Below are positions 41,212 to 50,249 of a stretch of DNA of 64,000 nt, piece after piece. The stretch lies in NCBI RefSeq assembly GCF_024171785.1, contig NZ_JAMTCK010000013.1, forward strand, positions 1 to 64,000. The letters run 5' to 3'. Each line of letters starts with the position of its first letter. Positions within the stretch are counted from its first letter, which is position 1. Source of the stretch: Goodfellowiella coeruleoviolacea. Its GTDB lineage: Bacteria; Actinomycetota; Actinomycetes; Mycobacteriales; Pseudonocardiaceae. The notes beneath the pieces are model-generated. The model was not told the origin of the DNA. It worked only from the letters and a program-made list of their open reading frames with translations, and did no database searches. A program made the position numbers and the translations under genes.

Positions 41212-44200
41212 ACCATCCAGATCTGTTTCATTAGCGGGGTCGCCGTTGACGTAGTCGTAGTCGTTGGCGGAGCCGCCTTCGACCGGATCAACAGACAGGA
41301 AACGCCCCAGGAGTGGGCTGTAGGGGCGGGCGCCCATCTGGACCAGGGACAACGCTCCGGCGTGCTCGTAGGGGCGTTGGTGTTGGCCCAGCCAGCCGTA
41401 GTCGAGCTGGCCGGTCTGGTTGTCCGGCACCGCGTCCGGGTCAACCGAACCGTCAGCCTTCAACGGCTCGCCGAACGGGGTGTAGGTGCGCAGCTCGCCC
41501 ACCTGCACCCCCGACTCATCCGTGCTCACGCAGATATCGCCGCGAACCGTGGGGTGATCGTACTGCTGGACGACCTTGCCGTCCTTGATCGTCCCCGTCC
41601 ACAACACCCCACCAGGCAACGGAATCGACCGCGAGATCACTTGCTTGTTGTCGGCCAGCACCAGGTCGGCCGAGTCGCCGCTCGCGCTGTACGAGTACCG
41701 CACCACCGGCGCCGCCGAATCACCCTGCGCCGCGGTGCGACCAATAATGCGATCGGTGGCGTCACGGATGTAGGACACGTCAGCCGCGTCCTCCGGCTTG
41801 GTGCCGACAGACCGCGCGGTGAGGTTGCGGTCAGCGCCGTCCCAACCCAGGTAGGTGGTGGCACCGTTGACGGTGAACTCCGTCGTGTTGCCGCGATCGT
41901 CGTACTTGATGCCGGTCACGGCGTTCGCCCCGGTCGTGGCCAGGATGCGATCGGCCGCGTCGTAGCAGTAGCCGGTCTCGGCGGTACCGGACGCGGTGGC
42001 GTCAACCAGGCGCATCCGGTTGGTGTTCGCGCCCGCGTTGGCCTGGGTGCCGGTGGGGCACTGAGCAGATGCCGCCGAGGTGAAGTCGTAGGTGTAGTGG
42101 TGCCCCGGCACCCACGCCTCGGTCAGCCGGCCCACCGCGTCGTAGACGTAGTTCGGCGCGCCCGGCCGAGCGTCCACGCCGGCGAGCGACTCGTCCACGA
42201 TCGTGCCGGACCGGGACCGGCCCACCGCAGACACCACCTGGGAGCCGTCCGGCTTCTTCCACGTCAGCGACGTGGTTCGGCCGGCCTTGTCCTTGCCGAT
42301 CGACGCGAGTGACGTGCCGTTGCCGTAGGTCACCGACGCCAGTTCACCGGCCGCGTCGTAGGACGGCGTGGCCAGCACGGCGGTGTTGAACTTGGTCTCC
42401 AACACCCGCCCGGCGTCGTCGTACCGGTACTCGGTGGTTTCCAGGGTGTCCACCGCGTGGGGTGGCTGCACGGTCTCCCGCTCGACCCGGCCGGCCAGGT
42501 CGTAGAAGGTCTCGGACCGGGTGCCGAGCGCGTCGGTGTAGGCCACGGTCCGGCCGAGCAGGTCCACCTTGGTGGTGACCGTGCCGGAGGTGTCGCTCAC
42601 CGACGTGGTCAGCGGGTCGCCGCCGACCTTGTAGTCGGTGGTGACGGTGCGCTTGCCCGCGGCCGAGGTCTCCGGGTAGGTCGTCTCGACCACCCGGTCA
42701 CGGCTGTCGTAGCGGGTGCACACCCACGCCCCGTTGATCGACTCGGCGACAACTCGACCGGAGGCGTCGTAGACCCGCTCCTCCACGCGGGCGTTGCCCG
42801 AGGCCGGGTTCGGCGCCGTGGTGGTCTTGGCCAGGCCGCCCTGGTTGGCCGGGTCGGACTCGGCCGTGCACGGGTTGTCCCGTGCCTCGGTGTCGCCGTA
42901 GTGGGCGTAGGTGGTGCGCGCGCCGGTCGGCAGGGTCTTGCCGGTCTGGCGCAGGTACCCGCTGCCCGGGGTCTCCACACTGGTCGTGCCGGTGAGGGCC
43001 AGACCGTTCGGGTCGGCGATCGTGGCCGTGGCCAGGCCGTACACCGGGTCGAGGCCGTTGTCGGTGTAGCGGGTCCGGGTGACCTTGTTGGGCACGCCGT
43101 CGGACTCGTCCTCGGTGGTGGACGTGGTCAGGCCGTAGCGCGGCTTGAGCTGCGACCCTGGCACGGCCTCCTGCGCACCGGACGGTGTGGTCCAGTGCAG
43201 TTCGAGTTGGGCCAGTGACACGCTGTCGTAGAAGTCCACGCGGATGCGCTTGATCGCGCCGGCCGCGTCACTGTTGACCTTGCCCTCCCGCCAGGTGGGC
43301 GCGACATCGCGCCAGTCATCGATGACGCCGCGATCGTCGACCCACACCCGCACGCCGTCGTCGGCGAGCACCCGCAGGGTGTACTCGCCGGCCTGCGGGA
43401 AGACGATCTCGCCGGTCAGGCGCAGCGAGAAGCCGTCCGCGGGCACGCCGGTCGTCGGCGATCCCTCGCCCCAGTTGCGGACCAGGCTGCCGTCGGCCGT
43501 GCCCACACCGGTGGCGTAGACCACGGGCGCGCCGGACAGGTCCTTGTTCGCGTAGTAGGTGGCGGCCAGACCGTTGATGCCCTCGTCGTACCCGGTGTGG
43601 TTGTGGTCCACAGTGGACGCGCACGCCGCGGTCGGGGTCAGGCCGGCGAAGCACGACTCGGGCGCCGGGCCGTAGGTGTCGGTCTGCCGGTCGGCGTGGT
43701 CGTAGATCGTCGTGGTCTTGCGGCCGGCCGCGTCGATGGTCGCGACGACCTGGTCCTTGACGTTCCACTCCTGCCGGGTGGTCTTGCCGGTGGCGTCCGT
43801 GTCGGTCAGCTGCCGGTACGCCTCGTCAAAGGTGACCTTGCGGCTGAACCCGGTCGCGGGCGCCAGGCCGGCGGTGTCCACCTGGGTCTCGCCGGTGCCC
43901 ACGTACCGGTAGGAGTGCGCGGGCCGAGGCTGACCGATCGCCGGGGCCGGTGAGGTCACCGAGGTGGCCTTGGGTTTGCCCGACGAGGTGTCGTAGCTGA
44001 TCGCGGTGAGCACTTCGGCGATGTTGTTGCGGCCAGCCAGGTCCACCGCCACCCAGTCGTTGACCAGCGAGTCGCGCACCCGGTCGAGTTGGCCGCCGGC
44101 GTTGTAGCCGAAGTCGGTGTTCTCGCTGCCCGGGTCCTCGACCCGGCACAGGGTGCCGCCGCAGTACCAGATCCGGGTTTCGGTGTTGTCCCAGTAGCTG

Positions 44201-47013
44201 ATCCGGCACAGCATCTGGGTGGGCGGCAGTTCGTCGGCGCCGTCCGGCCGGCTCACCCCGCCGTAGCAGTCGTCCCCGGGCCGGTTGTAGTGCAGCACGT
44301 GGGACCGCCCGGACACCGGGTCCTTGATCTCCTTGAGCCGGGTGGGCGCGCCGTCGTAGATGTTCTGCAACGCGGCGGGTTTGCGGGAGTCGGCAACGGA
44401 GTTCTGCGACTCCAGCTTGCCGTCCGAGCGGAACACGAACACCTCGCCGCCGTCGGCCAGGTTCACCCGCCCGGAGTTGTCCAGCGACAGCACACCGTCC
44501 TCGCCGGTCGGCGGCGTGTAGCCACCATTGCTCGCCTTGGTCCAGGTGTGCTTGGCGCCGGACGCGTCGGTCAGCACCACGGTCTGGTCGGTGACCTGCG
44601 CGGACACATAGCTGCCGCCCTGACCGTCCAAATCGGCCGACAGGGTCCAGCCCTGCGGCAGCGCCGGCAGGTCCTCGCTGTACAGCCAGTCCGAGCGGAC
44701 GATCTGCTGCGGCACGGTGGTGTCGTCGGTGGTCTTGACGAACAGCCGCAGCCGCGCGTCACCCACGATCTCGGCGAGTTCGACCTTGATCGGCACCCGC
44801 TGGCCCTTGGTCAGCGCCACGCCGGTGGCCTGGGTCCAGTTGACGTCGCTGACGCCCTCGCCGAGGTAGACCTGGTTGTTGTTGATCCACACCGTGGTCT
44901 TGTCGTCGTGCACGCCGGCGAACAGGTAGGTGCCGGTCTCCGGGGCCTGGAAGTAGCCGCTCCAGCGCACCACGAAGTAGTCCGCGGGCAGGGCCGGGGC
45001 GAACGGCGACTCGGTGCCCCAGTCCACGTTCACCTGTGGCTCGGTGCGCACCAGCGTCGGCTCGTTGCCGTCGTCGATGGCCCCGTTGTGGTTGAGGTCG
45101 TTGTAGTAGGACGCGCGCAGACCCTTGGCGTCGGTCTGCTGGGAGTTGTAGGAGAAGCTGAGCCCGGCGCTGCCGCCGACCGTGGTGAACGACGGCGAGG
45201 ACACCGACGTGGACACGTTGCCGTTGGCCAGGTTCACCGTCACCGGGCCGACCGAGTCGGTGGGCGAGGGGCCGTGGTCCCCGATCCGCTGGTCGATCTT
45301 GAAGTGGCCGACCCACGGCGGTGTGGTGGTGGTCAGGTTCGCCACGGTGGTGGCCTGCCAGGTGTAGGCCACGCCGTCCTGCAACACCCCGGAGGGAACC
45401 GTCCATTCCGGACGATCCAGGCAGCCGGACTCGACCACCACACCGGTCTTGGCGTCGGATCCGGTGGCCACCCGGAAGCAGTACCGCACGGATTCGCCGT
45501 CGCCGTCGGAAACCGCGCCCACCCGCAGGGTGGGAGTTGTGGTGGTCAGGGTCGAGTTGTCGGCCGGCTCGGTCAGTGGCGCGGCACCCGGGGCCGAACC
45601 GACGTCAACCAGCAGGGTGGCGTCCAGGTGCTTGTAGGTCCACACCCCGGGCTGTTCGGTGCCGACGAGCATGAACCACGCGTCCGGGTCGCGCCGGTCC
45701 ACTAGGTAGCGGATGAACCCGGTCAGGCTTTCCCCGGTGAACTGGCCGGTGTCACCGACGTAGGTGGACGCGGCGTGGCCGCCGATGCCGTTGAAGTCGA
45801 GTGACGAGGCGTGGTAGAGGTCCGTCATCCAGGACTTGACCGATCCGGTGGTGCCGCCCACCCTGGTCAGGTCGAGGCGGGAACCCACCACGGTCTTGCC
45901 GAACAGCGGCGAGTAGTCCACTTTGAACGCCGACCGGAAGTAGGTGTCACCAGCCGCCTGGCTGTTGCCGATGCGCAGGCCGCAGTTGTGGCAGGTGTAG
46001 CCGTCCGACCGGTACGCGTAGGAGTCGACGACGCCGAACGACATGGTCGGGTCCACGTACACCGGGAACTTGCGTTCCGGAGCCCGCAACCAGTTCTCGT
46101 CCACGGACACGGTCAGCGTCCACTGGCCGTTGGCGTTGTCGAGGGTGTAGGTGCCGCCGGTCATGGCGGGCGCGCGGTCGTCGGACCCGGACGAGTCCCA
46201 GGTCTCGATCGGCGGCAGGGTCACCTTGGCCACCCCGGCCGCGTCCTTGAGCAGCACACCGCCGGAGCCGTCCAACTCCGGGGTCAGGCCCTCGGTGTTG
46301 AGGCGGAAGCGCCAGGACGACCGGCCGGCGGCGGGCTGCCGCTTGACCACGATCGTCTCCTTGACGGCGCTCGCCGTGACCTCGTACTCCAGGTCGGTGT
46401 CCGGCTGCACGTCGGTGAACGTCGCCTCGTCACCATCCACTGTGGCGGGACGGTCGGCGGCCTGTTCCATGGCCAGGGACGCCTTGCCGCCGTCCACCTC
46501 AACGGCGAGCACGGCCGGGTCGTTGGCCTTGGCCGCCACCGACGGGTTGAGCACGTGCCGCTTGGCCCGCACCCGACTTGACGAGTCCTGCTTGGCCAGG
46601 GTGGTGTCGACCGGCTGCCAGTTGCCGGTCTCGTCCTTGACGTTGAGCGGTGCGGACGACTGCCGCAGGGTCCGGCTGCCGTCCGGGTTCTCCCACTCCT
46701 CCACGAACATCGACCGGCTCACCACGTGCGACCGCTCGGGGTCGAAACGGGAACCGGCGTAGCCGTCCCGGGTGGCCAGCGGGTCGAAGTCGGCGTCGGT
46801 CCGGCCGGAGGTGGCCGGCGGTGGCGTGGGCTGGCTGGACAGGACCGGCACATCGCGGGGATCGCGAGCCGGGTCGGCCGCCGACGCCGTGCCTGGGATC
46901 ACCAGTGCTTCGACACCGGAAGCGGCCATCGCGAGCACGACGGCGAGCGCGACGCCGCGCCATCTTCGGCGCGGGCCCGAATGCGGGCGCGCGCGACCAC
47001 GACGAGGAACCAA
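40774..47013 (-). CDS. Secreted Rhs/YD-repeat polymorphic toxin with GIY-YIG-like C-terminus
   Basis: About 2,079 residues from TTG 47013 (GGGGG 6 nt upstream; other starts possible). Signal peptide with an RRRW stretch and cleavage after TASA (residue 45). Next a DNRLRE-like beta region (DSYAYRSDGYTCHNCGLRIG), a first PA14-like domain (GLRASYYNDLNHNG ... YLFAGVHDDKTTVWIN), YD-repeat sequence, a second PA14-like domain (GLAATYYANKDLSG), more YD repeats, and the Rhs core end GARPYSPLLGRFLSVDPVEGG. The last 145 residues after DLDG are the variable toxin: a hydrophobic Gly/Ala stretch, then YRIYDAKGNTYKYGITSG ... ARLWENTRIMDYKRVHG, which resembles a GIY-YIG nuclease (YxxY, YG, Arg, Glu). Toxin identity is moderately supported. 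The tip is lower in GC than the core, suggesting separate origin. Confidence 0.88.
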   Translation of the reverse strand: MVPRRGRARPHSGPRRRWRGVALAVVLAMAASGVEALVIPGTASAADPARDPRDVPVLSSQPTPPPATSGRTDADFDPLATRDGYAGSRFDPERSHVVSRSMFVEEWENPDGSRTLRQSSAPLNVKDETGNWQPVDTTLAKQDSSSRVRAKRHVLNPSVAAKANDPAVLAVEVDGGKASLAMEQAADRPATVDGDEATFTDVQPDTDLEYEVTASAVKETIVVKRQPAAGRSSWRFRLNTEGLTPELDGSGGVLLKDAAGVAKVTLPPIETWDSSGSDDRAPAMTGGTYTLDNANGQWTLTVSVDENWLRAPERKFPVYVDPTMSFGVVDSYAYRSDGYTCHNCGLRIGNSQAAGDTYFRSAFKVDYSPLFGKTVVGSRLDLTRVGGTTGSVKSWMTDLYHASSLDFNGIGGHAASTYVGDTGQFTGESLTGFIRYLVDRRDPDAWFMLVGTEQPGVWTYKHLDATLLVDVGSAPGAAPLTEPADNSTLTTTTPTLRVGAVSDGDGESVRYCFRVATGSDAKTGVVVESGCLDRPEWTVPSGVLQDGVAYTWQATTVANLTTTTPPWVGHFKIDQRIGDHGPSPTDSVGPVTVNLANGNVSTSVSSPSFTTVGGSAGLSFSYNSQQTDAKGLRASYYNDLNHNGAIDDGNEPTLVRTEPQVNVDWGTESPFAPALPADYFVVRWSGYFQAPETGTYLFAGVHDDKTTVWINNNQVYLGEGVSDVNWTQATGVALTKGQRVPIKVELAEIVGDARLRLFVKTTDDTTVPQQIVRSDWLYSEDLPALPQGWTLSADLDGQGGSYVSAQVTDQTVVLTDASGAKHTWTKASNGGYTPPTGEDGVLSLDNSGRVNLADGGEVFVFRSDGKLESQNSVADSRKPAALQNIYDGAPTRLKEIKDPVSGRSHVLHYNRPGDDCYGGVSRPDGADELPPTQMLCRISYWDNTETRIWYCGGTLCRVEDPGSENTDFGYNAGGQLDRVRDSLVNDWVAVDLAGRNNIAEVLTAISYDTSSGKPKATSVTSPAPAIGQPRPAHSYRYVGTGETQVDTAGLAPATGFSRKVTFDEAYRQLTDTDATGKTTRQEWNVKDQVVATIDAAGRKTTTIYDHADRQTDTYGPAPESCFAGLTPTAACASTVDHNHTGYDEGINGLAATYYANKDLSGAPVVYATGVGTADGSLVRNWGEGSPTTGVPADGFSLRLTGEIVFPQAGEYTLRVLADDGVRVWVDDRGVIDDWRDVAPTWREGKVNSDAAGAIKRIRVDFYDSVSLAQLELHWTTPSGAQEAVPGSQLKPRYGLTTSTTEDESDGVPNKVTRTRYTDNGLDPVYGLATATIADPNGLALTGTTSVETPGSGYLRQTGKTLPTGARTTYAHYGDTEARDNPCTAESDPANQGGLAKTTTAPNPASGNARVEERVYDASGRVVAESINGAWVCTRYDSRDRVVETTYPETSAAGKRTVTTDYKVGGDPLTTSVSDTSGTVTTKVDLLGRTVAYTDALGTRSETFYDLAGRVERETVQPPHAVDTLETTEYRYDDAGRVLETKFNTAVLATPSYDAAGELASVTYGNGTSLASIGKDKAGRTTSLTWKKPDGSQVVSAVGRSRSGTIVDESLAGVDARPGAPNYVYDAVGRLTEAWVPGHHYTYDFTSAASAQCPTGTQANAGANTNRMRLVDATASGTAETGYCYDAADRILATTGANAVTGIKYDDRGNTTEFTVNGATTYLGWDGADRNLTARSVGTKPEDAADVSYIRDATDRIIGRTAAQGDSAAPVVRYSYSASGDSADLVLADNKQVISRSIPLPGGVLWTGTIKDGKVVQQYDHPTVRGDICVSTDESGVQVGELRTYTPFGEPLKADGSVDPDAVPDNQTGQLDYGWLGQHQRPYEHAGALSLVQMGARPYSPLLGRFLSVDPVEGGSANDYDYVNGDPANETDLDGRNPAVGAGIGSIFGPAGAVIGAAVGLAIIAIPVARAAQSHAIPRPGAWQVKNRRSLSFKGKSYGYRIYDAKGNTYKYGITSGAVPDARPKSQLAKCQKVMKSPCKYKKYGPFPTRWQARLWENTRIMDYKRVHGVCPPGQRKSCR
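43606..43618. repeat. Recurrent palindrome GTCCACAGTGGAC, copy 4
   Basis: Exact 13-bp palindrome within the rhs gene, in the segment leading into the second PA14-like domain. Confidence 0.8.
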
Positions 47014-47074
47014 GTGAAGCCCCCTTGTTCCGACGCAGGCCCCGACTCCTGCGAGTGACACGCAAGCGCACAGA

Positions 47075-47147
47075 GGGTGACTGATCCGGATCACCGCAAC
47101 CAGCGACCAAATGGAGTAAACACGGTTTTTACACGGTGATGATCACC
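47075..47147. promoter_or_regulatory. Palindromes between divergent rhs and SGNH hydrolase genes
   Basis: TGATCCGGATCA (47082-47093), embedded in GGTGA...TCACC, and GGTGATGATCACC (47135-47147) are perfect or near-perfect palindromes sharing the GGTGA/TCACC ends, 42 bp apart, in the 311-bp divergent spacer 47014-47324. They could be operators for both genes. No convincing -10/-35 pair was found. Confidence 0.45.
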
Positions 47148-47324
47148 ACCCGGGATGGCTGTAACAAATCGTCCACAGTAGACCGACTGGTGGATCCCGT
47201 TGCCTGCCAACGGATGCAGCGGTAACGCGCGGCTCGACGTGATCGATCCGCAGGCCGACGCCACTGGTTGTTCGGCAGCTCGCCCGGTGCGCCGGCCAGG
47301 GGCCCACGGGAGCGTGAGCAGGCC

Positions 47325-48149
47325 ATGATGACCAGAACCCGCGCCAGACTCGGCTTGGCCGCGGTTGTCCTCGCCATGTTGACCGGCCTGGTGGCGATCC
47401 AGCCGTCGGCTGCCTCGGCCTCGTCCGACGTCTCGCCCGACGCCTCGGCTGGCGTCTCGGCTGGCGTCTCGTCCACCGCCTCGGCCGAGGAGGTGACCGC
47501 GGCGTCGGGGCCCACCTGGTGCACGGACAAGTCCCGGCTCGTCGTGCTGGGCGACTCCGCCGCCACCGGCTACGGCACCACCGGCTATCCCGCTGACGTG
47601 CAGACCTACGTGCCCACCGAGAACGGCTGGGTGGCGAAGATGGCGCGCAACCTCGCGGGCTTCGGCACCGAGGTGACCAACCTGGCGCACAACGGCGCGC
47701 TGGTCGCCGACTACCTGCCCGGCGGGCGCTGGGCCGACACCACCAGCGCGGTCGCCCAGATCCAGCAGTTACAGCCCAGCATGGTGATCGTCGAACTGGG
47801 CGGCAACGACTTCTACATCGACCGCGACCCCGAGGTCTTCGCCAGGCAGCTGCGTCAGCTGGTCGACTCGATCAAGGCCGCCGCCCCGAGCAGTTCCATC
47901 TTCCTGGTCAAGATCTGGGAGATCGGCCAGCGCGAGTCGCCCCGGGCGGTGCACACCTGGTCGGAGTACGGCGCCAAGATGCACGAGGTGGCTGTAGCCA
48001 CCGGCGCTGGCCTGTCCGACCTCGCCCAGTACCTGCCGTCGCCGAACAACGACACCGCCGGGCTGTACCTGCCGGACCGCATTCACCTGAACAACGCCGG
48101 CAACCTGGTGGTGCACGGCGCGCTCTACACCTGGATGATCTCCTGCTGA
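47325..48149 (+). CDS. Secreted SGNH/GDSL hydrolase
   Basis: 274 residues. Signal peptide (MMTRTRARLGLAAVVLAMLT... cleavage near ASAS), a Ser/Ala/Val-rich linker (VSPDASAGVSAGVS), then an SGNH fold: block I VVLGDSAATGYG (nucleophile Ser), block III VIVELGGND (Gly, Asn), and block V LPDRIHLNNAG (Asp and His). Probably an extracellular esterase or lipase. ATGs at 47325 and 47328 are both possible. Divergent from rhs. Confidence 0.85.
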   Translation: MMTRTRARLGLAAVVLAMLTGLVAIQPSAASASSDVSPDASAGVSAGVSSTASAEEVTAASGPTWCTDKSRLVVLGDSAATGYGTTGYPADVQTYVPTENGWVAKMARNLAGFGTEVTNLAHNGALVADYLPGGRWADTTSAVAQIQQLQPSMVIVELGGNDFYIDRDPEVFARQLRQLVDSIKAAAPSSSIFLVKIWEIGQRESPRAVHTWSEYGAKMHEVAVATGAGLSDLAQYLPSPNNDTAGLYLPDRIHLNNAGNLVVHGALYTWMISC

Positions 48150-48165
48150 TCAGCGGCTGAGACGG

Positions 48166-48202
48166 CACCGGGCCGGCATCGACGATGGCGGCTGGCCCGG
48201 TG
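48166..48202 (+). terminator. Hairpin terminator after the SGNH hydrolase gene
   Basis: CACCGGGCC (48166-48174) with GGCCCGGTG (48194-48202), 9-bp perfect stem with a 19-nt loop, 17 nt after the stop. Confidence 0.6.
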
Positions 48203-48320
48203 TCCCGACTGGTGTGCGCGCATGGGCACGCTGCGGTGGTCCAGTGGCTGTCACCAGATCGCCCGCACGCGCAACAGGGGTGACGGCAGGTGCGGGGATG
48301 CCGCGCTGCACCACTACCCA

Positions 48321-48401
48321 CGCCCCACCCACCACGGGGCGAGCGTGCTGGGCAACGTGGTGTCCGTCCCCAGATCACGCCCCCACCCACCACGGGGGGC
48401 G
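48321..48401. repeat. Two copies of a CGCCCC-ACCCACCAC-GGGGCG hairpin
   Basis: CGCCCC/GGGGCG stems at 48321-48341 and, one base longer, at 48378-48401, with the same 9-nt loop ACCCACCAC, 57 bp apart. They lie in the 542-bp gene-free stretch 48150-48691. Confidence 0.7.
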
Positions 48402-48534
48402 AGCCCTGCTCCAGCCTAGTCGCGCCCCACCGCTGTCAACACCACCGCGACCGCGACTGTGGACAACCTGGTGCCCTGTGGACAACCCGGTTCTCGATCG
48501 AGTGATGTTGGCGGTGGGGCGCGATCGGCGTGCT

Positions 48535-48642
48535 ACCAACCCGGTCCGCAACCAGCCAGTCCGCACCCAGCCGGTCGGCAACCAGCCAGTCCGCAACCAA
48601 CCGGGGCGCAACCAACCCGGTCCGCAACCAAAACCGGGTTGC
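48535..48642. repeat. Seven imperfect 15-17-bp tandem units
   Basis: Units of the type AACCAGCCAGTCCGC follow head to tail, two of them identical (48550 and 48580). On the minus strand they could encode a GWLRT-type repeat, but no credible gene surrounds them, so they are treated as intergenic tandem repeats. Confidence 0.75.
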
Positions 48643-48691
48643 ACCAACCCGTGGCTCTGTCCGGCCTGGCGTGGCTACCAGCCAACCAACC

Positions 48692-50068
48692 TCAGGGCAG
48701 CGGACAGGGCAGCGGGAAGTACCAGCCGTCCGGGTCGTGCCGCAGGGTCGCCTCGGGCTGTCCCTGGGCGCACGCGATCGTGGCGTCGGCGACCGTCTGG
48801 CCCCACGGGACGCCGCCCAACCGCCCGTACGGCGTCCGGTACTGATGCGCGACCCCGGCCAGCAGCACCAGGGCGACCGCGACCCGCACCACCGGGATGA
48901 GCCGGCGCCCGCGCAGTGCGTCCACCCCGGCGGCGACCGCCGCCAGCAGGAACAGACACGGCGCCGCGCTGTAGCGCTGCCCGGCACCGAGCACCCCGGG
49001 CGCGTCCACGTGCAGCACCGGCGTCCAGTTCATCACCAGTTCCAGGCCCATGCTCACCGCGGCGCAGACCAGCGCGGCCACCGCCAGGAACCGCCGGGGT
49101 GCCAGTCCCGGTGCCAGCGCGGGTACCACCAGCACGACCACGACCAGCAGCGCCGCCACCGCGGCCAGCAGGTGGAACCGCTGGTAGAGGGTCATCGCCC
49201 ACTCCGGGCCGGCCACCGCCGACAGTGGCCCCCGGACCAGGGCGGAGACCGCGGCGGCCGGCAGGTCGGCCGGGGCGTCCGAGTACGGCGTGCGGGTGCT
49301 GCCGAGCACGGCCAGGGCCTGGAGCAGCAGTCCGGCCAGGAAACCGCAGCCGCCCCACCAGTCGCGGCGCGGCAACGCGAACCGCGCCACCGCGAGCGGG
49401 GTGAGGATCAGGGCGATGGGACTGGTCGTCGACGCCAGGAACAGCACGACCGCGGTCAGCACCTGCTGCCAGCGGTGCGCCGGCCGCCACAGCAGCACCC
49501 AGAACGCGCCGTAGAGCACGAACCAGTGCAGGTTGGTCAGGTTGTTGATGGTTTCCCAGTTGCCGGCCGGGATGACGATCACCAGGGCGGCCAGCGCCAC
49601 CCGGATCGGGGTCGACCGCAGCACGCCCCGGGAGGCCGTGAACACCAGCAGGGCGATGCCGGCGCGCAACGCGGCCGCGCTGATCGCCAGTGCGGCGGCC
49701 GCCCAGGGCAGGGGCAGCAGCGCGACCAGGCCGGCCGCCAGGCGGGGGACCGAGTGCGAGTAGCCGCCGTAGGGGGTGATCAGGGTCGTGCCGAACGGCT
49801 GGGTGAGCGCGTCGACCAGGAAGCGGGCACCGTCCTCGGCCCAGACGTGGTTCAGCCGGGTCCGCCCGGCGGGGATCAGCAGCAGGTATGCGGTGGCCGC
49901 CAGGAACGCCAGCAGGAAGCGGCCGGTTCGACGTGGTCCGGCACTGGTCGCGGGGGCGGGGAAGACGGCGGCGGCCAGCCGCTCCCGCCATCCGATGAGC
50001 GGGGATAAGCCGGGTCTGGGCGGGTCGTCTGCCACCGCCTCGGTCCGACTGCTGTCCGTCGCTGTCAC
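48692..50068 (-). CDS. Polytopic membrane protein, possible GT-C type
   Basis: 458 residues with about ten hydrophobic segments. A conserved-looking loop NHVWAEDGARFLVDAL follows the first helix; acidic residues in the first extracytoplasmic loop are typical of GT-C glycosyltransferases, which use polyprenyl-phosphate sugars. The C-terminal soluble tail contains ATIACAQGQPEATLRHDPDGWYFPLPC. Similar architecture occurs in many actinobacterial conserved membrane proteins of unknown role; the enzymatic assignment is tentative. Confidence 0.6.
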   Translation of the reverse strand: MTATDSSRTEAVADDPPRPGLSPLIGWRERLAAAVFPAPATSAGPRRTGRFLLAFLAATAYLLLIPAGRTRLNHVWAEDGARFLVDALTQPFGTTLITPYGGYSHSVPRLAAGLVALLPLPWAAAALAISAAALRAGIALLVFTASRGVLRSTPIRVALAALVIVIPAGNWETINNLTNLHWFVLYGAFWVLLWRPAHRWQQVLTAVVLFLASTTSPIALILTPLAVARFALPRRDWWGGCGFLAGLLLQALAVLGSTRTPYSDAPADLPAAAVSALVRGPLSAVAGPEWAMTLYQRFHLLAAVAALLVVVVLVVPALAPGLAPRRFLAVAALVCAAVSMGLELVMNWTPVLHVDAPGVLGAGQRYSAAPCLFLLAAVAAGVDALRGRRLIPVVRVAVALVLLAGVAHQYRTPYGRLGGVPWGQTVADATIACAQGQPEATLRHDPDGWYFPLPCPLP

Positions 50069-50184
50069 CGGCAGCTCCTTTTCAATTCACCCGTGTGGGG
50101 CGGAAAGGTAGCCGATGGGGTGAGGCGTCAGTTCACCGGATCTGGTTAAGGACAAGAGGTTCGCACGGCTAACGGTCCACAAGA

Positions 50185-50221
50185 GACTGGGGCAGCCGGT
50201 GCGTGACCGACTGCCCCAGTC
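50185..50221 (-). terminator. Hairpin terminator after uvrA
   Basis: GACTGGGGCAG (50185-50195) pairs with CTGCCCCAGTC (50211-50221); the loop adds a CGGT/ACCG stem. It begins 29 nt after the uvrA stop. Confidence 0.75.
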
Positions 50222-50249
50222 CAGCGAGTACCCCGTGCGGCGGGCCGGG

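Noticed and set aside
48535-48642. Tandem repeats as CRISPR or as a pentapeptide-repeat gene
   Set aside because: Units are 15-17 bp and contiguous without spacers; the minus-strand frame has no start, ribosome-binding site or flanking protein sequence.
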